A program made the translations under genes and the position numbers. The notes below the pieces were generated by a model. It was not told the origin of the DNA, did no database searches, and saw nothing but the letters and a program-made list of their open reading frames with translations. Positions 25,842-32,907 of a stretch of DNA of 64,000 nt are shown in pieces (within the stretch, counting starts at the first letter, position 1; each line of letters starts with the position of its first letter). Source of the stretch: Anaerolineae bacterium (GTDB lineage: Bacteria; Chloroflexota; Anaerolineae; Aggregatilineales; Phototrophicaceae); contig JALHNT010000006.1 in the NCBI GenBank assembly GCA_022843385.1, forward strand, positions 34,105-98,104. Direction: 5' to 3'.

Positions 25842-26118
25842 GCGCGCCGGGGATAAAGGCAACATCGCCAACCTGAGCGTCATCGCCCGGACACCGGAAG
25901 CCTATCAGGAGATCAAGGCCAGGCTGACCGCCGAGCGCGTCAAAGCCCATCTCGGTGATCGGGTGAAGGGCAAGGTCATCCGCTACGAACTGGATAACAT
26001 CGAAGCGCTGAACTTCGTCTGTTACGAGGCGTTGGATGGCGGTGCCACCCGTTCCCTGCGAATCGACAACCTGGGTAAGTCTTTAGCCGGTGCGCTGTTG
26101 TATATGGAGTGGGAGTAG
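25810..26118 (+). CDS. AtuA-like small protein (ferredoxin-fold C-terminal domain)
   Basis: 102 residues: TKRLYDLAYGRAGDKGNIAN, LSVIART, YELDNIEALNFVCYEALDGG, LGKSLAGALLYME. This is the domain that forms the C terminus of longer AtuA proteins or is encoded separately next to them. A complex with the 23821 protein is therefore likely. It is an intact copy restored by the duplication of its start downstream of the inserted DUF3592-like gene. GGAGGT lies four bases before the ATG. Confidence 0.85.
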   Translation: MTKRLYDLAYGRAGDKGNIANLSVIARTPEAYQEIKARLTAERVKAHLGDRVKGKVIRYELDNIEALNFVCYEALDGGATRSLRIDNLGKSLAGALLYMEWE

Positions 26119-26221
26119 ATTGGTTCTGGCCGAACTGGCGATTGCCCCACCGTTACACCATGACGATTCGTAGTGACGGGCAACGGCAGACCGGCCTGTG
26201 TTTTTCCAGACAGGACACACT

Positions 26222-27037
26222 ATGCGAGCATTCGAGCGCATCACCAAAGATCCAGCAGTCAAGAACGGACTGCCCTGTATCCGCGATACCGGCATCAGCG
26301 TGACCGAAGTCGTGCGGCAGGTTGTCTATGCGAAACCACTGGACGAGGTGTTGCTGGATTATCCCCAACTCACCCGCGACGATCTGGAAGAGGCACTGGC
26401 GTTTGAGGTAGGCGGGACACAAAGAATGCTCAGTGGCTTGGTTCATGATTTCAGAGCACCAGTAAGTTCATTTCGCACAGTAAGTCAAATGATGGAAGAG
26501 CTATTTGATGACACATCCAATAACACACAACACCAATTACTGAGAGTGATAGACAATGTCGGTAATGGTATCCAGTTGAAAGTCTCCCAAATCGAAGCCT
26601 GGGCGAGTATTTACCCTTTGGATCACCAGAAAAGCCTCGTCAGGTACAACGAACTGATAGATAAAATTGAAAAGAAACTATCTCTCACTATTCATGGAGA
26701 CTCCTATCTGCTCAAATCGCAGTCGATCTATTGTGAAGAGTGGCAGATTGAACTCCTGTTTGACCAGTTGGCACTTTCACAGGAATGGGAGGGTGTCGTT
26801 AGCCCAGGCAGAATTGAGGTTTCAACAAACCTCTCACACCTTGTACATTTCATAATTGAACGAAACACTATCAATAAGTTTCACCCAGGGCAGTATCGCG
26901 TTGGATTGGGTATTCACCCTTTAGGCATCGCCGCCCTTATCCTGGAAAATCACCAGAGCGAACTCATCCTATCCGAAACTGAAACCGGCGTGCGCTTTGA
27001 ATTCGATCTACCCATCTGGCAGGGCGACCAAGCCTGA
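26222..27037 (+). CDS. DUF433 fused to a degenerate histidine-kinase-like module
   Basis: About 272 residues. Residues 1-65 are a complete DUF433 domain (AFERITKDPAVKNGLPCIRD, then DYPQLTRDDLEEAL). From about residue 70 a HisKA-like helix begins, LVHDFRAPVSSFRTVSQMM, with a His at residue 75 in the phospho-acceptor place. The C-terminal 100 residues end in a G2-like stretch YRVGLGIHPLGIAALI and the strand GVRFEFDLPI. The ATP-binding N box is not recognisable: RIEVSTNLSHLVHFIIERNT replaces the usual N..NA pattern. Kinase activity is therefore doubtful. The DNA shifts from GC-rich to AT-rich at the domain junction (about 26425), which suggests a recent fusion. AGGA precedes the ATG. Confidence 0.75.
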   Translation: MRAFERITKDPAVKNGLPCIRDTGISVTEVVRQVVYAKPLDEVLLDYPQLTRDDLEEALAFEVGGTQRMLSGLVHDFRAPVSSFRTVSQMMEELFDDTSNNTQHQLLRVIDNVGNGIQLKVSQIEAWASIYPLDHQKSLVRYNELIDKIEKKLSLTIHGDSYLLKSQSIYCEEWQIELLFDQLALSQEWEGVVSPGRIEVSTNLSHLVHFIIERNTINKFHPGQYRVGLGIHPLGIAALILENHQSELILSETETGVRFEFDLPIWQGDQA

Positions 27038-27051
27038 AAGCGAGACTTAAC

Positions 27052-27840
27052 ATGACACCCACCTATGAAACCCTGGCTCTAAGCCTGACGCCGCCCTTCG
27101 CCCACGTCACGCTCAACCGGCCAGCCGTCAAAAATGCCATGAATACCCAGATGGTGCTGGACCTGACCGCCTGCTTCGAGTGGCTGCACAGCAACCGCGA
27201 CATCCGGGCGGTGGTGTTGTCTGGCGCGGGCGGGACTTTTTGCGCCGGCGGTGACATCAAGGAGATGGCGCTGGCCTTCCAGAGCGACCAAACGGACACG
27301 TTCGCCGCGCCGCTGGATACGATGCTGCGCCGCGTTAATGAAGCGCCCCAGGTCGTGATCGCTCGCGTCGAGGGGGCGGCGCTGGGCGGGGGCTTTGGCC
27401 TGATCTGCGTCTCAGACATGGTGATCGTCAGCGACGACGCCAGGATGGGGCTGCCGGAAGTCCGGCTCGGCCTGGTGCCGGCGCTCATCTCCCCCTATGT
27501 CATCCAGCGCATCGGCTTCACCCGCGCCCGCGAACTGATGCTGACCGGTCGCCGCTTCGATGGGCAAGCCGCGAAAACCTATGGCATCGCCCAGGAAGCC
27601 GTGCCAACCGACCAACTGGATGGGCGCATCGCCAGCCTGCTGGATGAGCTGCGCCAGTGCAGCCCGAATGCCCTGGCCGCCTGCAAACAACTGCTGTTCA
27701 CCGTCAGCCGCCAAGCATTGGATGAGTCGCTGGATTACCGCGCCCGGCTGCTGACCGAACTGCGCCGCAGCCCGGAGGGTCAGGAAGGGATGCTGGCCTT
27801 CGTCGAAAAACGTTCCGCCTCATGGACAAGGACATCATGA
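27052..27840 (+). CDS. atuE-like: Enoyl-CoA hydratase/isomerase family protein (AtuE-like)
   Basis: 262 residues of the crotonase fold. The CoA-binding and oxyanion segments are GGTFCAGGDIKEM and VEGAALGGGFGLICVSDMV. The Glu-bearing loop is MGLPEVRLGLVPALI, and the C-terminal helical region is normal in length. In the Atu and Liu pathways a crotonase hydrates the glutaconyl-CoA product made by the carboxylase, and this gene directly precedes the carboxylase alpha subunit. Its TGA overlaps the ATG of that gene. Host-like composition. Confidence 0.88.
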   Translation: MTPTYETLALSLTPPFAHVTLNRPAVKNAMNTQMVLDLTACFEWLHSNRDIRAVVLSGAGGTFCAGGDIKEMALAFQSDQTDTFAAPLDTMLRRVNEAPQVVIARVEGAALGGGFGLICVSDMVIVSDDARMGLPEVRLGLVPALISPYVIQRIGFTRARELMLTGRRFDGQAAKTYGIAQEAVPTDQLDGRIASLLDELRQCSPNALAACKQLLFTVSRQALDESLDYRARLLTELRRSPEGQEGMLAFVEKRSASWTRTS

Positions 27841-29816
27841 TCCACAAAATACTGATCGCCAATCGTGGAGAAATCGCCTGCCGCATCATCCGCACCTGCC
27901 GCGAGATGGGCATCCGCACAGTCGCCGTGTATTCCGATGCCGATGCCCAGGCGCTGCACGTCGAGCTGGCCGATGAAGCGGTGCATCTCGGCCCCAGCCC
28001 GGCCAGGGATAGCTATCTGCATATCGAGAAACTAGTCGCAGCGGCGCGGCGAACCGGAGCCGATGCGGTGCATCCGGGTTATGGCTTCCTGGCAGAAAAC
28101 GCGGCCTTCGCCCAGGCCTGTATCGATGCCGGGCTGATCTTCATTGGCCCCTCCCCCAGCGCGATCGCGGCGATGGGCAGTAAACGCGGTGCCAAGCTCA
28201 TGCTGAAGGGCATCCCCACCGTGCCGGGCTACACCGACGAGGATCAATCGAATGCACGGCTGATCGCGGCGGCGGACGAGATCGGCTTCCCCATCATGGT
28301 CAAAGCATCTGCCGGTGGGGGTGGCAAAGGGATGCGCCAGGTGAGCGCAGCCGATGAACTGCCAGAGGCGCTAAATGCCGCCCGGCGCGAGGCGCTGCAA
28401 GCCTTCGGCGATGATACCCTGATTCTGGAGAAAGTCGTCCGCAACCCGCGCCACATTGAGGTGCAGATATTTGGCGACCAGTCCGGTCAGGTGATCGCGC
28501 TGGGCGAACGCGAATGCACCATCCAGCGGCGGCATCAGAAGATCATTGAAGAAACGCCATCGCCCATCATGACGCCCGAACTGCGCGAGAAGATGCTCGA
28601 AGCCGCTGTCAGCATCGGCCAGCAGTTGAACTACACCAGCGCCGGTACGGTGGAATTCCTGGTAGACGATGAGCTGAACTTCTACTTCATGGAGATGAAC
28701 ACGCGCTTACAGGTCGAGCATCCGGTCACCGAAGAAACCACCGGCGTCGATCTGGTGCGCTGGCAGATCATGGTGGCCGAGGGACATCCCCTGCCCGACA
28801 CCGACATCTATCCCGCCGGTCATGCCATCGAAGTCCGCATCTATGCCGAAGACCCGGCTACCGATTTTCTGCCGGCTATCGGTACGATTCTCCACTGGCA
28901 GCCGCCGGCTGATGTGCGCGTCGAAGCCGGTATCCGCAGCGGCGATGCCGTCAGCCAGTATTACGATCCGATGGTCGCCAAGATCATCGCCTATGGCGAA
29001 CATCGCGGTGGAGCCATTCGCCGGCTCGACCACGCCCTGAGCCAGTTACAACTGCTGGGGCTGCGGAACAACATCGCCTTCCTGCGCCGCGTCTTGCTGC
29101 ATCCCGATCATCTGGCCGGGAACTTCACCACCGCCTTCATCAGCCAGCACCCCGAACTGCTGTCGGAGAACGAGTCCCCTCCACCAGCGGCGATGGTCGC
29201 AGCAGCCATCATGAAGTCAGGTGGCCCACAGTTTGCCGACTTTGTCCCCGCCTCCAAAAGCCGCCCGACCTCGATGGCCGGTTCGATGGCACAGCATTGG
29301 CGCAACAATGCCTTTCGCCCCTTGCGCCAGGAATTCACCTTCGCCGGTCAAGCCTATGCCGTTGGCCTGACGCCGCAGGGCAGCGGTCAGTATCAGGCGA
29401 CGATCAACGGCACAACGTATGCAGTACAGGTCTGGTCAGCCGATGAGGTGCGCCTGTCACTCTCGCTGGATGGACATCGCCAGTCGGTGACCGTCGTCGA
29501 AGGGGGGAACAACGAGTGGTGGCTGCACATCAATGGTCAGGCACATGCCCTCAAGTGGCTATCGCCGCTGCCGGAAGCCGGGCGCTCCAAAGTGGCCGAA
29601 GGGTCGCTGCACGCCCCCATGCCGGGTCAGGTGCGTCTGGTGAATATCATCGTCGGGCAGCAAGTGAACGAAGGTGATGTGCTGATGATTCTTGAAGCGA
29701 TGAAGATGGAACATCGCATCAAAGCGCCCTATCGCGGTGAGGTCAAAGTGGTGTATTTCCAGACCGGACAGCAGGTGCAGGCCGATGCCGTGCTGCTGGA
29801 GTTAACGCCGCTGTGA
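27837..29816 (+). CDS. atuF-like: Biotin carboxylase / BCCP (alpha) subunit of an acyl-CoA carboxylase
   Basis: About 659 residues. The biotin carboxylase domain (1-445) starts HKILIANRGEIACRIIRTCR. Its ATP-grasp loop is ASAGGGGKGMRQV, and it contains EVQIFGDQSGQ, EMNTRLQVEHPVTEE and the RIYAED segment. A linker (about 450-575) resembles the BT domain. The C-terminal biotin carboxyl carrier domain carries LEAMKMEH, whose Lys is biotinylated. It works with the beta subunit encoded 10 kb upstream at the other end of the cluster. The ATG at 27837 overlaps the hydratase stop; a start at 27822 would overlap more. Confidence 0.92.
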   Translation: MIHKILIANRGEIACRIIRTCREMGIRTVAVYSDADAQALHVELADEAVHLGPSPARDSYLHIEKLVAAARRTGADAVHPGYGFLAENAAFAQACIDAGLIFIGPSPSAIAAMGSKRGAKLMLKGIPTVPGYTDEDQSNARLIAAADEIGFPIMVKASAGGGGKGMRQVSAADELPEALNAARREALQAFGDDTLILEKVVRNPRHIEVQIFGDQSGQVIALGERECTIQRRHQKIIEETPSPIMTPELREKMLEAAVSIGQQLNYTSAGTVEFLVDDELNFYFMEMNTRLQVEHPVTEETTGVDLVRWQIMVAEGHPLPDTDIYPAGHAIEVRIYAEDPATDFLPAIGTILHWQPPADVRVEAGIRSGDAVSQYYDPMVAKIIAYGEHRGGAIRRLDHALSQLQLLGLRNNIAFLRRVLLHPDHLAGNFTTAFISQHPELLSENESPPPAAMVAAAIMKSGGPQFADFVPASKSRPTSMAGSMAQHWRNNAFRPLRQEFTFAGQAYAVGLTPQGSGQYQATINGTTYAVQVWSADEVRLSLSLDGHRQSVTVVEGGNNEWWLHINGQAHALKWLSPLPEAGRSKVAEGSLHAPMPGQVRLVNIIVGQQVNEGDVLMILEAMKMEHRIKAPYRGEVKVVYFQTGQQVQADAVLLELTPL

Positions 29817-30074
29817 TTGTAATCATTAGTAAGGGTACGAATCGCTTTTTCGCTCAAACCATTGATTACGCATGAAAACCTTAACCCTAATCCATGCTTT
29901 TTTAAGCCCCTGTCCTTGCAATTTTGCGCTCATCCGGTAGAGTTGGAACAGGGGTTCTTTTCATTGGTGGATGCACAGGCATCCATTCGGCAGCCTTTCA
30001 CTGTAACGATCGCAGCTTCATCGGCGTCTAATCGTTTATCAGTCCCATTTGTTCAGCCTACAAGGGAGTTCGCT
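29817..30074 (+). other. Spacer before the ABC transporter binding protein
   Basis: 258 bases with no convincing gene. It contains an interrupted repeat CCCCTGT (29907) / ACAGGGG (29948) with a 34-base loop followed by TTCTTTTC, which might be a weak terminator for the atu-like cluster. There is also a small hairpin TGGATG-6-CATCCA (29968-29985). A possible promoter TTGCAA-16-TAGAGT overlaps the interrupted repeat. Confidence 0.4.
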
Positions 30075-31607
30075 ATGAAACGAGCAGTCATTCGCCCCGC
30101 CCTGGTGGTGATGGTCCTATTCTTCCTTTTGGGAAGTCTATTGAGCGCGCAGGCACAATCGGTGCTGCGTATCGGCATGGTCGCGCCACAGGTGCTGGAC
30201 CCGGCCCAGGGATCGAACGACTCGGAAGTCCTGTTCAATCGCAGTATCTATGACTACCTGGTTGAAGCCAAACCGGATAAGACCATCGCCCCCAATCTGG
30301 CAACCGAGTGGACGGTCAGCGAAGATGGTTTGACCTACACCTTCAGCCTGCGCGAAGGCGTTACCTTCCACGATGGCGCGGCCTTCAGCTCCGCCGATGT
30401 CGTTTACACATTTGAGCGTCTGCAAACCATTCAGTCGCCCGCGCTCAATCTGCTGGGCGAATTCACCGTCAGCGCGCCGGACGCCCAGACCGTCGTCTTC
30501 AGCCTGACCAGCCCCAACGCCGACTTCTTGTATGGCGTGGCGGATCGTTTCGCCCTGATCGTCAAGGATGGCGCAACCGCACCCAATGAACTGACCGATG
30601 GGGAAAACCCGTATATCAACTTCAATGGCACCGGGCCGTTCATCCTGACCGAATACCGCGAAGGCGAACGCGCCATCGTCAGCAAGAATCCCAGTTACTG
30701 GCTGGAGGGTCAGCCGGCGGTTGATAGCATCGAGTTCGTCTTCATCAACGACCCGGTGACCCAGGTCAATGCCCTCCGCAGCGGCGAGGTCGATTTCATC
30801 TTCAAGATCAGCCCGGATCAGATCAGCGCGTTGGAAAGCGAAAGCGGCATCAAGCTGATCCAGAAAGCCACCAACCAGCACCCGGTCATCCGACTGCGGA
30901 CCGATGTTGGCCCTGGGCAGGATGTGCGGGTGCGCCAGGCCTTCAAATATGCCACCGACCGCGAACAGTTGAATGATCTGGTGCTGGAAGGGCGTGGCGT
31001 CATCGGCAATAACGATCCGATTGGCCCCGGCTTCGGCGTGTTCTTCGCCAGCGCGATTGAGAATCCATCCTATGACCCAGCTAAGTCGTGTGAGTTGTTA
31101 GCCGAAGCGGGCTACCCCGATGGCTTGAGCATGACCCTCCAGACCATCAACGTCCTGGGTTACGATCAACTGGCAACTGTGCTGCAACAGCAGTGGGAAC
31201 CGGCCTGCATCAACGCCGAAATTCAGGTGAATGAGGAAGGCTTCTACTACTCGGATGACAATCCCGACAACTGGCTGCAAGCCGAGCTGGGCATCACCGG
31301 TTGGGGAGATCGTCCGGTGCCGCAGGGTTATCTGGCGCAGGCGTACATCAGCACCGGCATCTATAACGAAACCCACTGGTCAGATGCCGAACTCGACGCG
31401 CTGATCAACGAAGCGGCAGTCACCAGCGACACGACGGCCCGTGCCGCTATCTATGCCCAGATCGCCGCGATTTTCAACGAGCGCGGCCCCATCATCGTCC
31501 CCTGGTTCGCACCGGTCTTCGGGGCAACCCGCGAAGGTGTCAGCGGCCTGGATATGGCACCGTTCCCCGGCCTGACCGACCTGCGCGCGGTGTCGATCAG
31601 CGGGTAG
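30075..31607 (+). CDS. Peptide/nickel-type ABC transporter substrate-binding protein (family 5)
   Basis: About 510 residues. A signal peptide (MKRAVIRPALVVMVLFFLLG, ending around AQAQ) lacks a lipobox Cys, so it is either released or held by the uncleaved helix. The mature part has the SBP_bac_5 hallmarks: APNLATEWTVSEDGLTYTF, LREGVTFHDGAAFSSADVVY, then RQAFKYATDREQLNDLVL. The ATG at 30075 with AAGGGAG upstream is chosen over 29862, since the upstream stretch lacks coding character and would hide the signal peptide. Binds oligopeptides or related solutes outside the cell; substrate unknown. A hairpin separates it from its permease gene. Confidence 0.92.
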   Translation: MKRAVIRPALVVMVLFFLLGSLLSAQAQSVLRIGMVAPQVLDPAQGSNDSEVLFNRSIYDYLVEAKPDKTIAPNLATEWTVSEDGLTYTFSLREGVTFHDGAAFSSADVVYTFERLQTIQSPALNLLGEFTVSAPDAQTVVFSLTSPNADFLYGVADRFALIVKDGATAPNELTDGENPYINFNGTGPFILTEYREGERAIVSKNPSYWLEGQPAVDSIEFVFINDPVTQVNALRSGEVDFIFKISPDQISALESESGIKLIQKATNQHPVIRLRTDVGPGQDVRVRQAFKYATDREQLNDLVLEGRGVIGNNDPIGPGFGVFFASAIENPSYDPAKSCELLAEAGYPDGLSMTLQTINVLGYDQLATVLQQQWEPACINAEIQVNEEGFYYSDDNPDNWLQAELGITGWGDRPVPQGYLAQAYISTGIYNETHWSDAELDALINEAAVTSDTTARAAIYAQIAAIFNERGPIIVPWFAPVFGATREGVSGLDMAPFPGLTDLRAVSISG

Positions 31608-31618
31608 TGGATCAACAA

Positions 31619-31644
31619 TGGGATGGGACTAACACCCCATCCCA
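31619..31644 (+). other. Intergenic mRNA hairpin between binding protein and permease genes
   Basis: TGGGATGGG and CCCATCCCA form a perfect 9-bp stem with an eight-base loop and no following T run. In ABC operons such stems often protect the 3' end of the binding-protein message, giving more binding protein than permease. It also makes the ATG within the stem (31623) an unlikely permease start. Confidence 0.6.
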
Positions 31645-31652
31645 ACAACGCG

Positions 31653-32558
31653 ATGGCAGCCTTTGACCAGACCAGCCAGGCGGACAGCCGCGCCACTCCA
31701 TCGGGGCTTGGACGCATCAGCCGCACCGTCTTCAGCGTGGTGCGGCAGCTTGCCGTCCGTCCGCTGTCCTTGCTCGGCCTGCTGATCGTCAGCCTGTTCT
31801 TCCTGATGGCGCTCTTCGGGCCTATGCTCGCCCCTTACGAATACGACGAATTGATTCGCGGCGCGGCGCGTCAACCGCCATCGGCAGATTACCTGTTCGG
31901 CACGGATAAGCTGGGACGGGATGTCTTCAGTCGTGTGCTGTGGGGTGCGCGGGAGATCATCACCCTGCCCGGAATCGCGACGGCGCTGGCCGTGATGCTG
32001 GGGGCCAGTCTGGGGCTGCTGCTGGGTTATGTCGGTGGCTGGCTGGATGAAATCGTCTCGCGCATTCTGGACAGCCTGCTGGCAATTCCGGCGCTGCTGC
32101 TGGCGCTGGTGATGCTGGGGACGATTGGCACCTCGTCGGTGGGCATCGTCATCGTCATCGTCCTGCTTTACCTGCCGATTGTGACGCGCGTCATCCGCAG
32201 CGCCACGCTCAACATTCGCAGCAGCGGCTATATCGAAGCGGCGCGGTTGCGCGGCGAATCAACCTTCTACATTCTGTTCCGTGAAATCCTGCCAGGGGTG
32301 CTGCCGGCGCTGACAGTCGAGGCGGCGCTGCGCTTTTCCTACGCCATCTTTCTGACGGCATCGCTCGGTTTTCTCGGATTAGGGGTACAGCCGCCCTCGC
32401 CCGATTGGGGACGGATGGTCAATGAAGCGCGTGAAGGGTATGCCCGGACGCCCTGGGCGTTGTGGTTCCCGGCTGGCGCGATTGCTATGCTGGTGATCGG
32501 CGTCAATCTGTTGGCGGATGGATTGCGGCGGGTGTTCCGTTATGAGGGACAGGCGTGA
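31653..32558 (+). CDS. ABC transporter permease, DppC/OppC type
   Basis: About 301 residues with an N-terminal cytoplasmic segment, the OppC N-terminal region (LAPYEYDELIRGAARQPPSA, then FGTDKLGRDVFSRV) and five to six membrane helices. The EAA loop, YIEAARLRGESTFYILFREI, contacts the ATPase. LGFLGLGVQPPSPDWGRM is the usual C-terminal motif. It forms the channel with the DppB-type permease at 34986. A perfect palindromic terminator follows five bases after the stop, so the transcription unit ends here although the rest of the transporter lies further on. Confidence 0.9.
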   Translation: MAAFDQTSQADSRATPSGLGRISRTVFSVVRQLAVRPLSLLGLLIVSLFFLMALFGPMLAPYEYDELIRGAARQPPSADYLFGTDKLGRDVFSRVLWGAREIITLPGIATALAVMLGASLGLLLGYVGGWLDEIVSRILDSLLAIPALLLALVMLGTIGTSSVGIVIVIVLLYLPIVTRVIRSATLNIRSSGYIEAARLRGESTFYILFREILPGVLPALTVEAALRFSYAIFLTASLGFLGLGVQPPSPDWGRMVNEAREGYARTPWALWFPAGAIAMLVIGVNLLADGLRRVFRYEGQA

Positions 32559-32562
32559 AATT

Positions 32563-32592
32563 AAACGGGCGACTCATATGAGTCGCCCGTTT
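32563..32592. terminator. Bidirectional terminator, 30-bp perfect palindrome
   Basis: Arms 32563-32577 and 32578-32592 are perfect complements with a GC-rich core (ACGGGCGACTC) and AAA/TTT ends. It lies between the convergent permease and pilin genes, 4 and 23 bases from their stops, and can serve both strands. Confidence 0.9.
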
Positions 32593-32615
32593 GCCCAAGG
32601 AGGAAACCGAGAAAG

Positions 32616-32762
32616 CTAGATGTTGCGGACCAGGTTCGAGAAGATGTTGCCGATGGCCGGGCCGAGCAGCGCCAGGATGACGATGACGACGACGGCGACC
32701 AGAACCAGGATGAGCGCGTATTCGACCAGACCCTGACCTTCTTCACGAGGCATGTACAGCAT
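32616..32762 (-). CDS. Flp/Fap family type IVb pilin
   Basis: A 48-residue protein: MLYMPREEGQGLVEYALILV, then a continuous hydrophobic helix and a short polar tail (FSNLVRNI). The G followed by four residues and EY (G-QGLV-EY) is the prepilin peptidase site of Flp pilins. The following helix with ALLGPAI matches the family. AGGAGA sits seven bases before the ATG. It would be the major subunit of Tad-type adhesive pili. No tad genes are in the window. It lies on the opposite strand inside an otherwise standard dipeptide transporter cluster. Confidence 0.9.
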   Translation of the reverse strand: MLYMPREEGQGLVEYALILVLVAVVVIVILALLGPAIGNIFSNLVRNI

Positions 32763-32832
32763 GATGAGTTCTCCTAAAATCGCAGACCGGATAAATGCAA
32801 AGCGTCTTAATTTCAGAATATGACGTTATGCG

Positions 32833-32859
32833 TTGAGAGTCAATTGAGAAGCATTGAGA
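32833..32859. promoter_or_regulatory. Three phased TTGAGA direct repeats
   Basis: TTGAGA occurs at 32833, 32844 and 32854, that is at 11- and 10-base intervals, in the divergent spacer between the pilin and the ATPase gene. Helically phased hexamers are typical of tandem binding by OmpR/PhoB-type regulators. Confidence 0.45.
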
Positions 32860-32867
32860 TTCTTCAG

Positions 32868-32885
32868 GGTTAGAGTATTCTAACC
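32868..32885. promoter_or_regulatory. Palindrome GGTTAGA-4-TCTAACC
   Basis: A perfect 7-bp dyad 22 bases before the ATPase GTG, followed by TTTTA on the plus strand. It may be an operator or a small attenuator for the fused ATPase gene. Confidence 0.4.
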
Positions 32886-32907
32886 TTTTAGCGAAAGCAG
32901 GTGAGCC

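Noticed and set aside
29907..29954. Interrupted inverted repeat as terminator of the atu-like cluster
   Set aside because: The loop is 34 bases and the stem only 7 bp, so it is kept only as a note in the spacer and not called a terminator.
31623..31652. Upstream ATG start for the DppC-type permease
   Set aside because: It lies within a perfect stem and gives ten residues not typical of the family; 31653 is preferred.
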